Origin: Trichoplax sp. H2
Taxonomy: Eukaryota > Placozoa > Uniplacotomia > Trichoplacea
Assembly: GCA_003344405.1 (NCBI GenBank)
Contig: NOWV01000014.1
Location: 62,001 to 126,000, forward strand
DNA: 64,000 nt
Reading direction: 5' to 3'
Shown: in pieces, positions 1 through 14,065 of the stretch
How the letters are laid out: the number at the start of each line of letters is the position of its first letter
How positions within the stretch are numbered: the stretch's first letter is position 1
Position numbers and translations under genes: made by a program
The notes under the pieces: generated by a model
Databases searched by the model: none
Seen by the model: the letters and a program-made list of their open reading frames with translations, nothing else
What the model was told of the DNA's origin: nothing

Positions 1-344
1 GTAAGTAACGTCAGTTAATCTTGGTAGATTTGACTGAAAATTATCATAAGTAGATTTACACTGATGAAATCCTTTAATAATTCTACAATTTGCTGAAAAA
101 TTTAGAAAGGAATCATAGTTATGTATAGGACAATTTTCCATCTACAATCATGTAAGCGTATTAATGTGCATAGGTCTTATAATGAGAAAATTACCATAGT
201 AAAAGGGTAATGAATTGATAGGTAGCACAAGTCAAAATTAAATTACGAATACGAATGAACATACAGATTTTTTTACATGATAGCAGTGCCATAACTATTA
301 TCAATCTAATAGTAAGGAGATAGTTGATTGTACTAATTATTATC

Positions 345-350
345 TTTATT
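345..350 (-). terminator. candidate poly(A) signal of the CITED-like gene
   Basis: The minus strand reads AATAAA here, about 83 bases downstream of the CITED-like stop codon, a normal distance for a short 3' UTR. AATAAA is frequent in DNA this AT-rich, so the support is position only. Confidence 0.4.
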
Positions 351-432
351 TCTACGACGATAATACTAGATATTGAGTTGAAGAGTGTCAATATGAAAGA
401 TATAATTAAAATTGATATGTTTCTATCCTTAT

Positions 433-711
433 TTAACTTGGAGTGGTCGGATCAACCAGCTGTGAGTTAAGATCAATTTTTAAATCAGGTAATTCTTCTA
501 GCCTGTATAAGCCAAATTCGAAAATTAAATCGATTATAGTTTGATCATCGATGCTATCGGCTAGTAATTGAAAGTCTTCAAACCAACAACCATCTCGTTC
601 GTAAAATGATTGATGAAGATGGTGATGGAGCAATAGATGATTATTATTCCTGTTCATTGAGTTCTTTCCATGACAGCTTTCATCTTCATTGGTTACAGTA
701 AATTGAACCAT
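433..711 (-). CDS. CITED: CITED-family CBP/p300-interacting transactivator (short form)
   Basis: A single-exon ORF of 92 residues with its own ATG and TAA. The C-terminal half carries the conserved acidic CBP/p300-binding region of CITED proteins: SIDDQTIIDLIFEFGLYRLE (about residues 53-72), followed by ELPDLKIDL. This aligns with the FIDEEVL..LV.E.GLDRI.ELPEL block of CITED2, including the LPxL motif (LPDL) that contacts the TAZ1 domain of CBP/p300. The N-terminal half is Asn/His-rich (HLLLHHHLHQ), like the His-rich stretches of CITED proteins. Family knowledge: CITEDs are nuclear adaptors without a DNA-binding domain that compete with HIF-1alpha for TAZ1. Vertebrate members are about 180-270 residues, so this is a minimal version, essentially the C-terminal domain with a short leader. 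An upstream exon cannot be excluded, but the ATG at 709-711 needs none. Its nearest recognisable neighbour is about 48 kb away. Confidence 0.8.
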   Translation of the reverse strand: MVQFTVTNEDESCHGKNSMNRNNNHLLLHHHLHQSFYERDGCWFEDFQLLADSIDDQTIIDLIFEFGLYRLEELPDLKIDLNSQLVDPTTPS

Positions 712-3700
712 TTTCTCTCAAAGTTTGAAATATTGATATAATATTGAGGATAAAAAGTTTTCAATTTTTTGTGGTACACTTATTTGCTTTGTCAAGTAGG
801 AAACTTGAAAAGGTTTTATAACAACTTATTAATCAACTTTTAACCTATTTTTCGATCTTTTCCTTTCTCTTCTTGGCTTCACTAGCTTGCGATTTTGATA
901 TGTCAATATCGATGATGCTCAATAGGATCAATTCTTATCACCGAGTAGAAATAGAATGGATGGGAAATATTACCAAATATAATCTTGTAATAGTATCCTT
1001 AATATTTTTATGCCTATATATAAGGAAATTATCGAGAAACCAACTTATTAATAATATAATCTAGTAATCGATGGTAACACTGAGTAAATTTAAATTATTA
1101 TTTCAAGTAGAAGGAGTCAGCTGGACTGGAATATTAATATTTAGTCATTGTAGTTTAAGTCAAATCTAGTTCATTCCATTACTTATTGAGCTGGAGTGCA
1201 AGTGAAAATAATTTACACGGTCACGAGTTATTTATATTGTTTCCATGTGATAGAAATAAAGCAAGATTAAATAGAATAGACAAGCAAGACAGGATGTCTA
1301 TATTAATCAATATTATTTCAATAATTTGAACCAATGAGAATGAGTAATAACCTAAAGTCATTTTATTTAATGTCTTTATTGGGGAGTATTATTTTATTAC
1401 GCTTCTATGTGAAAAGAATAGCTTTAGGTGTCGATTTCGATCCTAGTCGATACGCAAATGGAAATAAATTGAGCACGAGGTTGGTAATAATATTAGGAAT
1501 CAATAAAGATTTCAATTAAATAGTCAGACAAGAATAAAATTTGATTCTGTTGTCTTGTCAAGCATTTTATAATCAAAAAAATACATAAGGATATCGGAAA
1601 GGAAGGAATGGAAAGGAAAATAGTACCGTAGTTAAAAGAGTGAAAAATCATCTTTTAGCTCTTTCTTCCTCCTTTCTTGGTATAAATTTTGTCAAAATAT
1701 ATTGTTATATTTAGCTCGTAATCCTTGGTAACAATTATACCTACGTTAGGCATGCATTGATTAACATTATCTTACCCATGGCCGTAGCCTATTTTTACTT
1801 CTTTTTGCTTAATTACTTGATCATCGTCTATAACAACATGGCGCTCTAACTATGTAATTTATTCTATTAAATCCTATTATTGACTAGCTTTATTCAAATA
1901 GATTACAGTTGAAATTCTTCATCATCAACAATAGAATAGTATGACTGCTCTACACCCCCTGCTTGGAATAAAAGGATAATATCAATCATAGAAGGTAACC
2001 ATTTATTAATTGTTTGACTAAAATGATGATTTATCAAAGGGAATTATAAATATAGCGGCGTCGAATTGAATGCACTAAACTCAAAATGAAGGTGTAAATA
2101 AAATTTCCCAAATTTAGATATGGATCATATCCTACATATCCCTAAAAAATTGACGTATACTCGTAGTGCAGAGAGCGAGAGAGAAAATCTATTGACATCC
2201 ATACTGCGATCATAATGATAGCAGATTATATTTTGAAATCATCGAAAATGTCAAAATAAATGATTACAATATTACATCCGTATAATGAGCATCTTTTTAT
2301 CTCGTTATTCTATTCAGTTATAATTTCCAATCTTAGTAATAGTTATAGAAAATCAAGTATTAAAGTAAGGTAATCATAGAAACTATATTATCTGCTAGTA
2401 AATTTAATGCATTTATCTTCGCTTAAGGGAGTTGAGCTTCAAAATTTAGAAATATTTTCAATTTTGATCAGAATGGATAGAGATGAAGAAGAAAAAAGTA
2501 GAAAATAATATTCTATAGCGCAATTGATAAGGAAATTGCTGATTATGTTGGAAAGATATTGAACTATAATGATGACATTGAAATGCTTAATGGAATGGAA
2601 TAAATACTTGGCACCATCTTTTATTATTAACTTGCATTTTATATTTGATAGCACGTTTTGGACTAATCTATCGAGTAAATAATATATTATTCTTGTCAAC
2701 AGCAGTCTATATTATATATTGTATAACGATATAGTTCATTTGATAGGAATAGATGGGATGGACATAACTTTAGTATCCATAACGATATTTTTTATAATAT
2801 ATGCCTTAATAAACTGTTTAATTAGTAGATGAAATAACGTTGATAAAATGAGATGCAATCTTTGATGCAGATCTTACATGGAAAATAAAATTATACTGCT
2901 GCCTACTTAAGGTCCAATTATATATGCAAAGACATATAAGCTATAATTATTTTAATTGCAATATTATAACGACGAGGTCATGATTTATTAAGATATGAAT
3001 TTTTTATACCATCATAATGAATAGATATGAATGTCAAGGATGAATAGACATCTCAATTCATTTTCACTAGTTATTTGTAGAATTTAAAGAATAACATTAT
3101 AAGAAATAAAATATAACCAAGTTATGCTGCAAAATGATGACGTAAATCAACTTAGGAAAATAGAAAAGAAGGCGACATAGGAGGTTAATTAAAGCATCTC
3201 GTCAGCTAATAAAATCAACTTGGTCAATTAGGTTAATAATGCCTCAACTCGATGATAATGTTGAAGGAAGAAAGCCCAATGACTAGAAATATTTAAGATA
3301 TCAAAGTGTGATGATTAAAAAAACTACGCATAGATTAATCTTTGACTGTGACTGTATATATATTTAAAGTATGTACTTGTGGTAATTGAAGCTATCATTT
3401 CTCTGTTGCTATGGCTAAGCAAATAGTTTTGATCAATATAGCTATTATTATTTAAAATAGAGGACTATATCTTTCTATGTTTATATATTCCTGAAGTACT
3501 GCATTACTAAAATCGTCATTATAATCAAGAAACGATTATAATTATCGTTACCTTAGCCTATTCTTACGACTATTGTCATGACGATAGCTAAGAGGGTAAT
3601 TTATGCCCCCAGACGAAAAAGATAATTTCAACGGCATTTAAAACAAGAGAAGCTATGATGACAATTGGATATAGCTAGAATGAATTAGAATCATGAACAA

Positions 3701-6689
3701 TAGTAAATAAAATACAAATAAATACTGTTAAACATGTCAATATCAAAAGTTAAATTAAGCTTTCCGAGACGTTGAGATTGCATGTTAACCTTATTGCTGT
3801 ACTTTATATTTTATCGAGTCTAATAGAAATCAGTCGGTCATTAATTTAATACCCATTCCTCTCTCATCTATATCTTACAATTTTATTCAGTCTTTTCATC
3901 ATCAATGATGGAGAAATAAATTAGTTAATAATGAAAAGAATAAATCATTCCCATAAACGTTCAAGCTAGTTTCCCATCTTTTAGTAACGCTATGATTTCC
4001 ATGTCACATTCAATAAAATGACGATATTACTTATGTGCAATGAATACAAATCGCTTACTCTGGCTATCATTTTCTATCATTTAACCATAGCAAAAGTTAA
4101 ATTGATAAGGCAAATAATATAAACATAAATTAAAAGTAATAGACAATAGCCAATGATTGATCACTAATTCTAATGCTATCATCTAAATCTAATATATTGA
4201 TATCCACAAAGAGTCCAAAGACAGCTTCTATCAATTATAGGATAACATTATCTTATTCGCCTTTTTCTTACTGGCAGAAGGATATACCATATATTCATAA
4301 TACATTTTCATGTGCTCATATTTTATACTCATTCTTTTTGGAAGATAGGAAATCCCCAAAAAAACTTCTTATAGAACGCACCTTGCTACGCCGTCATTTA
4401 TTTCTCATTGTAGTTTGATTGTTAGTATGGTGATTATCTTTCAACGTTAAGTTTGGAAATAAATCCATGATACATTCATATTTTAATCATAGCTGAGTGA
4501 AATGGATAATTTATTCTTGGTTAAGGCAAATAGATTTACTATTTTACTTCTACTTTAGCTTATCATTAAGTACGATTCCTATTGCCAATAATAATTTGTA
4601 TAGTTACGACGTTACAAATACAGATGATGGTTACAAATATTACATCATGATCTAAATGAACATTCCTCAACCTAGCTGCAGTTTATACAGTGTCGATTTG
4701 GATCAGTATAGTAGAATGGAAATCAATAATAAAGTACATAGATGAGTCTGAAACCTGCTTCATTAACAATTTAAAAACTATCATTTATTTTTGATGCCAT
4801 CTAGACCTTGATAGCAAAAAATTCAATTATCTGCCATGTTACCCTTTGACTTCGTATATAAAGTAAAGGAAATTGATACCGAACCAATTTTTCTGCTTAT
4901 ATCTGAATCAGGATAGCTAATACAGATGCTATTAACACATCTTGACCTATGAATTATTAGATTAAAGAATTGCTATATGATTCATTCTATACATAATTTG
5001 CTTCCCTATTCTTATCGTAATGGTGGCAAATTTTTCTGGCGCTCAGATATCGAATTATGTACTGCAGTATAGGAAACTATCCTAAAGAAGTTGCTAGCAC
5101 TATCTTTAAGTTACATTAACTTTAGCTGTGACTTAAAAATTGGTGTAAGTGAATTAATGATGTTTAAGATCTACTCCGCAACTCATATTAAATATCAAAT
5201 ATTTAGCAGTACAATCCAGATGCAATGATTGGTAATGGCTAAAATTAGAACAGTGATTCATACGAGCGAGAAACAAGTAATAGACCAATCTTAAGTTCTT
5301 TGTTTAGACTTTGTCAGTTAGTTGGATTAGTATTTACGCAGGATAGAGAAATGCACATACCCCCAAAAATCATAAAATATAAGTATTTATGACCTGCTTC
5401 ATGATTCAAGTTAAACATCTATTTATCTATATTCAATTTCAGTCGCCTTGCTAATCCCTATTGGTACTATATAGCGTACTATTTACTGCATCTATAGTAA
5501 AAGAGATTGTTTTAAATATGCCTATTTATCGCTGTGGTAGATTACGTCAGTTTTAAAATCCTCTGTCTTGATATTGAACTACATCTAAACTACAGATCAT
5601 GCAGATCTACTTTATGATTCATTTTCAGTGGCAATCATTTTACTAGCTTTCTAGAAAAGGTTAGTAGAGTCTAATGATAAGAATACAATATCAACGTATA
5701 CCGCTAAGGAGATACTTAATAGTTAAAGTAAAGTTCTTTCTTTCGATTGTACTTTAAGTTGGAGTAGATATTAGCTATGGCGAATTAGAGTATAATCAAT
5801 TAAGTTACTAGGCATATCATAGATGATTTCCTAATGCTGCTTACTTAGAGGCATGCGATACTTGTTAGATGCGATTAATGAACATTTCTCAATATGACTG
5901 TAGTAAGTTGTAGTATAGAGAATGATACACGTCTAATCCTTATGTCAATGTTAAATCAAGATATCTTTGGAACGATAAAGGTAAATCTTCTCGATCAAGT
6001 TTATTCACTAATTTCAACTGAAAGAATATATGATCTATTGAATAATGACATCATTGCAATTTTCAAGTAAATCGATTATTTTCTAATCTAACTGAATATG
6101 AATATCATTTGCCATTATCTTACTAGTTATGAATATTTACCCGATAGTAATTATAATAATCCGTTGAAATTCTCTCAAGTTGAATTTTTTTAGCTGGATG
6201 ACCAAGGACAGTAATCTGGATGACTACCGGTTGTGTCAATGATTTGATCCTTGACTGAAGATATTATATATATATCAACTAGAATTCTATCCTTCGATCT
6301 CATAGCGGTGTGATAAACGTCATCAAGGTTGTCCTCGACAACAATAACAACAATGCATTCATTCTTTTCATCTTTCAATCAACAATCAAATGTATTTGTT
6401 GGTATATGTATCATCAATGTGTAGATTGATTAATGCCTGACTCTTTGTCACCTATGGTATACAATTAGATTGATGGTTAGAATAAGAACGCGATGCTGTG
6501 GTGATGGATTGGATCACAAATTACTGATTGGATATTCTTTTAGCTATCGAAATAAGGCGGGAGATCCCCGACTGTGATAATTATCTCAACAAATTAAACT
6601 ATGCGTCTATTTCATACAATTGATCATGATAATGCATCCAAATGATTACGTTAATAATCTACTATTATGATCATGGTTAGTACTAAGAT
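712..6689. other. gene-free AT-rich stretch upstream of the CITED-like gene
   Basis: No ORF here shows a recognisable protein motif, and no exon chain with consistent splice phase was found. Open frames such as 2439-2699 (minus) and 4173-4418 (plus) are low-complexity translations of AT-rich DNA. The region directly upstream of the CITED-like start (712-900) would hold its promoter, but I see no clear core element. Confidence 0.5.
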
Positions 6690-6960
6690 GAATGTTGGAC
6701 TACTACTCTCCCCATGTAGCCAACTGTAGATTAGAAATTAAGATGGATAAGATTAGTAGAAACACTTATGCCAATGAGCGACATTGGATTAAAATAGATG
6801 CAATCGATAGAATCATAGCTATAACGAGAACGAATATTGGATTACTCTCCTCATGCAGCCAACTATAGGTTAGAAATCAAGATGGATAAAATTGATCGAC
6901 ATATCGACGAGTAATAATGGATCGAAATTAATGCAATCGAATTTGCAATAAGAATAACTG
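6690..6960. repeat. two-copy tandem duplication, period about 142 bp
   Basis: Copy 1 starts near 6690 (GAATGTTGGACTACTACTCT) and copy 2 near 6832 (GAATATTGGATTACTCTCCT). Both continue through a shared ...GCCAACT.TAG.TTAGAAAT.AAGATGGATAA.ATT segment and a weaker match around ATGCAATCGA. The copies are visibly diverged by substitutions and small indels, so this is an old duplication and not an assembly duplicate. Confidence 0.75.
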
Positions 6961-7616
6961 CAGACTGTAGAGTAGCACAGCTATGAGCAATTCTGAAATA
7001 AGAAAGTAGAATTTGAAGAATATTACTTTAGTAGAATCTAATCATTTATGAAAATATAGAAATGATTATTGGTAGTAGAAGCGAAAGCCAATAGCGATTT
7101 GAGATAGGATATGCGTAATAGAATTCTTATAATTAAAATTATGATCTAATATCATGATCAATAAATTACTGTAAACTAAGGAAATAGTCAGGGGTCGTTG
7201 TTATAGAAAGATCAGCTATAGGGATTAAATAGGTCGTATAGCAGTAGAGACATCAACTATTTTTGTTCCAATTTCGTAGTAGGTGAATTAATTATTAGAG
7301 GTTACATGAGCAGTTAAAGGTGAAATTGCCACCTTTAGCAACTTATAATATAACATCATTCTTTCTCTTCTATACCAAGCTACCAGGAAGACTTACGGGT
7401 TACGGCATTTATTATGATAAAATCGCTTCTAATTATTATCAAACAATATTAACCACTTAAAGGTAATGCTTATGATGCTTTCTATTGAATGTATTTTGGA
7501 TTCTAGCTACCTTTACTATCCAGAAATTACGGCATATATCTATCGTTGGGCCATTGAAACTTATCACGAAAACGTTAATATCATTATTTCATAGCCCGCT
7601 AGACTTAACAACTACA

Positions 7617-7652
7617 ATGATGATGATGATGATGATGATGATAATGATGATG
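7617..7652. repeat. (ATG)n microsatellite
   Basis: About eleven ATG/GAT trinucleotide units with one ATA interruption. They translate as a Met run in the forward frame of 7485-7706, which is why that frame looks long. I do not regard it as coding. Confidence 0.85.
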
Positions 7653-8860
7653 ACATTTTGCAAAAGAATAATACATCATATTGATTTTCTGTTTTCTTCT
7701 CTTTGATGATACTTTCGGCATTCTCGCCTGGAACATAGGATTTAGCTCTTCTTTTCATTAACCGCTATATTCAATTAATTATTGTTTCTCAATGAATAAA
7801 AACCCAATCCATGACAATTGGTTTTAATTCTTTACGTGCCCACTATTCTTACAATCTCCCGTTGGTTCTAATAATCATCCATCTTCAATTCTTTCCTTGT
7901 TGACTTTGATACTGTTATTTCTTATATCAATAGTGATAACGGGAAGCTTCTATATTTATTTTTGAGAGATAGATCAAAAGCTGCCCAATGTCGAAATTAT
8001 TGTTTCAGAAATTATATTAAAATGATTTTCCATATAAAGATGTAAACCAATTTGATTTTTATTTCATCGTATTACTCATCCGTAAAAACTGCATTGCTCT
8101 TACTGATTTTCAAATAATATAAAAAAGCCAAATGAATTTTTTTGCTTTACACAGTATCTTATGCTTATTATTATGATTGCAATATAATTCTGTTTTAATC
8201 AAGATACGCATAATTCTATACTAATGTTAAAATTTTAATATGTAAATTACTGATGATTATAGCGGGACTATAATTACCATAAATTAAGATCTAAAACTAA
8301 ATAACTAGTAATATTTATGGAGCACCGAATTTCGGTTTACTGAAGCTCTTCGATAAACCTATAATTACTTCAATGTCATTTTTATAAAAAGAATAAAATT
8401 TTCTTCCATTGCAACTGTTTGTACATAAAATGCCGCAAATCGGAACTACGGTACGATAATGCACTGCTATAGCATCATTTCTATCTGGACAACATTTTTC
8501 ATGAAATATGCGAAACTTGAGATTAATCCATCTGTCATGCTATTATTTCCATATGAAAGTCATATTCTGTTACGTATTTAAGAACTAATATGCGGAAAGA
8601 GAATCCATGGCATGATTTTCAACTAGGGACAATGAGAAATTAGAGAAATAAAGCAAGGGCTACATATTATTGAGATGAATAAATGCATATGTGCAATGCA
8701 TTGTAAAATATATTGATTAGATATAGCCCCAAGCAAGTATGCTAATCAATTAGGAATGACAACACGACGATTTGATATGTTCGCTACGTATATATAACAA
8801 GATAAATGGTTTTATAATAAAATATGGATCTTTCGATGGGATTCCGTAAATGCGTATACG

Positions 8861-9143
8861 AAATATGGAAAGTAGCAAAGTGGCTTAGTTAACCTCTTAT
8901 TGTTATACCTTAACGGTAAGGAATGCACGTAGTACATGTTGTAGCTTCTGTATATTTTATCATTTTATCACCAAGAATTTACCAGCATATCCATTTATCG
9001 AGATATGGAAAGTAGCAAGGAAAACTCAGTTAACGTCATACTATTATTATTATGCCTTAACAGTACGGTAAGGAATAGTGCATGTTGTGGCTTTTGTATA
9101 CTTTGTGATTAACCATCATGAATTTACTAGCATATCCATTTAT
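8861..9143. repeat. two-copy tandem duplication, period about 140 bp
   Basis: Copy 1 begins AAATATGGAAAGTAGCAA at 8861 and copy 2 AGATATGGAAAGTAGCAA at 9001. Both run through CAGTTAAC/TAGTTAAC, CTTAAC.GTA, ACATGTTGTAGCTT/GCATGTTGTGGCTT and end in AGCATATCCATTTAT. Identity is high in blocks separated by small indels. Confidence 0.8.
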
Positions 9144-12098
9144 TATTTTCTAGTGCAAAAAAAGCAATCGCTGCAAAAATGACATCATCATTTGTATGAT
9201 TTTTTATCCAAAAGTAAGCGATTACCTAGCAATCTATATATTCAAATGCAAAGTAAGTAGCAATAATTTTATAATTTAAGAATACGTATATGGTATGTCA
9301 TCAAGCTAACTCATTATAGTCATTTTTGTTGGATATAAATGCAAAGTCAATAGGCAGCTATGATGTCATCGTTGATTTATGATTTTGTCTAGTCGGTAAA
9401 GTTCAACCATAATCTATCAAAGTTACAGCCAACTTTACCTAATGTGTGCAGATAGAGAATAATTATATTAGTTTGAGCTTCATGATTCCATTCATTTGCT
9501 TTTGACACATCGATATTTGTTCATTCTAAAATAAAGGATAAATAGCCAATACAATGATGTAGAAGCTGCAATAATTGTAAAATGCTTTCAGGAAGTCATC
9601 AGCTACGCTCGTATCCAACATTGAATATCTTTTACTCTATCAAAATTATGGCTGCAGGTATGAAATCAAGCGATCCATAGCGATCCGCTAAGTGATGGGA
9701 TTTTATTGACCCCGGGCAAAAAAATTGAGATTTAAATTATCGATCATCAAGATCTAATCAAGAAGTAAAACTATGATTAAAGTAGACTTTGTTTTTTTAC
9801 ATTACACCTGAAAAGGATGGCAAACTTCAAATGATTATTTTCTACTCTATTGATGATTGAATTGTAACAATAGGAAATGATCCAAGTCAATATTAAATTT
9901 TGATTAGTTTGTCTATTCAAGTTATGTCGATGGGCATTATTGTTATTGAGGGTGTTGAGGAGGTGTATTCTTTTGAAATAGGCATTATTCCATCACATGT
10001 ACAAATTGTTATTCTTCCTCAGGGAAAATGAGGTTGTCATTATCATCAAGCTGTAGGATCACAATCAACAAACAATACAATATCAACATCATCCTATATC
10101 ATGCAATATCGACATTGTTGCTTACTCTCTACTCAATCCATTCAAATCAAGAGATTCGATTTAGTCAGCTAAAATAGACGTTCAACTTTCAACAGGATAA
10201 TGTTATCCTGTTATTTTTGTAGTTATTTCTTAGTGATTTTCGAATTAAATCATGATCCATCATCGATCGTTGGAAATTGGTAGACTGTATTATTACACGA
10301 AAATAATTTCCATTTTCTATTTTACTCATTCTCTCTATCATTCCCCCTTTCGTCTATTCTCCTTTAAAACAATGTTGCACTCTTAATGATAACTTTAAAT
10401 ATTAAGAAATAGATTAAAAATGGCTAGCGGAAATGATGACATCAATCTAATACAATAATATTCGTCATCCACTACTCATGATCGCAAAACAATTCTTTCC
10501 TGTCGCCTTTTCCTCTTGATCTATATATATATAATTTTGTATATAATTCTGAAATATTTTAATTCCTGATCTTACATATTGAAATAGGATCATTAGATAA
10601 CGTGATAAAACAGAATTGATCAAAATATATTAGAATTATTATTTGAATTACTGATCTAGACTTTTCCCTATGTGCAAAAATCGATAACTTCAATTCAGAA
10701 TATGTATGATTTTAGCATTTTTTATTATATTAGGTAACTTGGACATTGCAAAAGCAATTAATGTAATTTTCTTGCTATCTAAGGTCTGATAGAACTTGAT
10801 CCATTTGCCAATCAACAAAATAATATAGGATAAGTATCATTTACTATCCTTCCTTATCGGGCAACTTGAACATTGCAAAACAAACTAAATACACCATATC
10901 AGGTTTCCTCTCTTCCTGCAGATCATTGTTATCGACCTTTAGAAATAAGCAGGGTCATTCTAACTTAACTTACTACTATGAACAAGCTTCACGAGTTTAT
11001 GGGGCAATAATTATTTAGAATCAATTTTATGGGGAAACTATCTTCAATATGTCAAGAAACTACGTCTATTCCCCAATCTCTGAACAATTTTAATTTTTAA
11101 CTGTATTCTAATTCATGACACACATTCCGTTAAGTAACTGTATAAAATTGAAGAAATAGTAGGAAAATAATACGATGATGTTTTAATTTTTCAGTCATGT
11201 TAAAATGGATCGGCAGTTTTATACACTGAACCTGAACGTAAAAGACATTTCTATTAAGAGGACAGTTCGTATAATCAGTACTAAATTTTTTATCTGTCAT
11301 TTCAGAGTGTGCGACTGAAATGGCGAAAAATTGCTGTCAAAGTATTATTATTCCGATGTATAATTAGGACTTTAACAGCAACTATGATTAAGTCCCATAT
11401 CCCTTCAGGATGGCAACTTACAGTTCATTAACACTTATAGTCCATATCAGTTTCTATCATGGCTTCTGGATGTGTTTTAAAGACTTTCCCTCTCTGTCAA
11501 GCCTATTAAGTCCCTCTATATTAGAGGAAGATATTAAATAGAGCATTGGTAGAAATTTAATTTTTACTAATATTTCTATAATATCGTGATGACAATTGCT
11601 GTTATGTGCTATTGTCATTTTAGAAGCGAGATAGGAATTTGAAATCAGCATTTCATTCTTAAAAATTTACAAATAGGCAATAGAATTGATTGATGATGTA
11701 AAACAGAAAGAGATTAAAAATTTTGATCATTCTCTTCACTGGTAGCCGTCATTTTTAAAGTGAACCATTTTTCCAGGATACAACTAGAAAACTATATCAA
11801 TTAATTTTTCCCTTTCTATCAAATTGAATCTCCTCTCTAGCTAAGTAGCAATTGGTGCAAATATTAAGTTAGTCTCTCCAAATATTATTCAAACTTATTG
11901 TATAGAGACGATTGTTATCATTTAATAATTTACCCTAGCAATCGATAATACAACTACACGTAGACGGAAATAGAAATCCTTTACTTCCAATCAATCATGA
12001 CAGTCATGGCTTTGAGCCAAGAAATAACCTATAACCGTATTAATTTAAATAATATCTTATCCAATCCAAGATGACGATTACTATTTTTAGGCAATAAT
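9144..12098. other. gene-free stretch with a weak two-copy duplication
   Basis: No supported gene. A short duplicated segment with period about 126 bp is visible at 10731-10905 (GGTAACTTGGACATTGCAAAA against GGGCAACTTGAACATTGCAAAA). The minus-strand frame 11457-11651 has no recognisable motif. Confidence 0.5.
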
Positions 12099-12500
12099 CT
12101 CAAGATAGAATCGTATTTAAAACTTCAATTCTTGATTATTACTATCCGATTCTGAAAATAATCACTTCTGCCAATTGGTAAATGTGTTTGAATAAATTAT
12201 ATATGTGCATATTAAACCGCATTTCGATTCATGGTTCCAAAATAGTCAATATCGCAGAAAAATATGGATCAAATTTTTTGTATTACCTTCAATCATCATG
12301 TCATTCTTAAGATAAAATCGTATGAAAAAACTTCAATTCTTGGTTGTTATACTACTAGATCCTGAAAATAATCACTTCTACCAATCGATAAGTATGTTTG
12401 AGTAATTATTTTAAACCGCATTCGATCCATGTTACTAAAATTGTCAATGTCACTGAGAGATGTCGATCATTTTTCTGTATTACCTTCCATCATCATATAC
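12099..12500. repeat. two-copy tandem duplication, period about 207 bp
   Basis: Copy 1 starts CTCAAGATAGAATCGTAT near 12099 and copy 2 TTAAGATAAAATCGTATG near 12307. Shared blocks in the same order are ACTTCAATTCTTG, CTGAAAATAATCACTTCT, ACCAAT/GCCAAT, TAAACCGCATT, GTCAAT and TGTATTACCTTC.ATCATCAT. They are diverged but clearly collinear. Confidence 0.8.
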
Positions 12501-13630
12501 ATTGTTTGTAATTGAATCATACTGTAGGGAAGAAAGTTAAAAGAAATTCAAACTATATTACTTCATCCATTGCATGTTGATGATGATTCTTATCGGAGTC
12601 ATTCTTAATGAATTGAATAAGATAGAATGTTGAAAAATCTTTTTTTTTATCCCAGTCATCATAAGCATTATTCTAAGTGAGTCAATTAATCGATAAAGAA
12701 CAATATAGGTAGGAAATAATTTAAACTGGCTTAAGTGTCGATATTGGTTGAAACTGTAGATGGATAAGAACTAAACTAGCCGAGATTGATCATTGGTGAT
12801 CCGATGAATAATTATTCTAATCCGTTGGTGTTCCGTGTTGTTATTTCCTTTAAAATGGAACAACGTAGTATTTAAAATGATTTTGAATTGAAAATAATGT
12901 CCTCTATACAATAATTCAATACAAAATTAGCATACAAAGTAAAGAAAGGCAGCTATCGATGACCTAGATAAAAGAAGTCAAACAACCAAGCCAATTATAT
13001 TGTCGATTCAATTATAGCTCGAATATTATATCATTTCCTCTTTTTTTGCAAATTAAAAATGGTTTATCATCTTGAACCTAACTCTAATTTAATATCGATG
13101 TTAGCCTATTTCTTATTGTTCAACTTAGGCAAATCTATCATTTTAGAAAGCCAATTCTAACTGAAAATATATCATCAAGCAGAGTTAAATGATTATCTTG
13201 TGTAATAAGAGATTAATGAATATAATAAGAACCTAGAGATTATAGGACTACGATTTTTAATTTAAGCTCGGATAATAACTTGGAAAGCTATTGACTCTCT
13301 TTGACTACAATTTTAAACGTAATTAATTATCTTTAACGAACGGCTGATTATTTTATTCGTTCAAATCCTATCGATAGCTTTGAAATTTCGGATAAAAAGT
13401 ATGTTTGAACAACTCTGTTGACAATATTAGGTCAGCGCTATGATGGTCCGTCAATTATGTTGATTTATTAAACAGTTTAAATAATAACATTTTACTCCTT
13501 ATCCACCCTTAGGATTAGAATTAATTTTGATGAGCTATAGGTCAAAGGGTCAACGTGACCGTCATGGCATCATCAAATTAATTTAAAGTATACGTTAGGG
13601 TACGATAAAGTCAGGATGTGCAATGAAGAC

Positions 13631-14065
13631 TAAAAATCAATATTCCGTCTATCCAATTGATGGCTTTTCGATCATTCTTCCCTTCCAAACACTACCTTGA
13701 CCAATAGGTACTGCTAATTTCAGGAATTAAACTTATAAAATGATTATCTCAAACCAATCTGTTACTTTAATTTCATGCTCACTTTGAGAATATAACTAAT
13801 ACCTCGCTAAGTCATTCTTGTCGAACGTAAAAGATGATCCAAGTCAAAGAATGTAAATCAACATTCCATCCATCTAATTGATGCCATTCAGATCATTCTT
13901 CCCTTCCAAACACTACCTTGACCAATAAGTACTGTCAATTTCTAGAACTAGACTTATGAAACGATCATCTTAAACCAGTCTGTTAACTTTAATTTAATGC
14001 CCACTTCAAAAATACATATACAACTTCGATAAATTCTTCTTTTGGAAAGTAGGAGATGATTGGTG
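13631..14065. repeat. two-copy tandem duplication, period about 221 bp
   Basis: Copy 1 starts AATCAATATTCCGTC near 13635 and copy 2 AATCAACATTCCATC near 13856. Both contain GATCATTCTTCCCTTCCAAA followed by CACTACCTTGACCAATA, then GTACTG, ACTTAT.AAA, and the AACCA.TCTGTTA block. This is among the best conserved of the local duplications. Confidence 0.85.

Noticed and set aside
1-10. Window opens with GTAAGTAACG, a consensus splice donor
   Set aside because: No exon is visible to its left and the next frames are uninformative; donor-like words are common.
2439-2699. 86-codon minus-strand ORF
   Set aside because: Ile/Asn/Leu low-complexity peptide with no motif; length expected by chance in a 64-kb AT-rich window.
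4173-4418. 81-codon plus-strand ORF
   Set aside because: No recognisable domain and no supporting exon or splice context.
7485-7706. 73-codon plus-strand ORF with a Met run
   Set aside because: The run is a translated ATG microsatellite; the rest has no motif.
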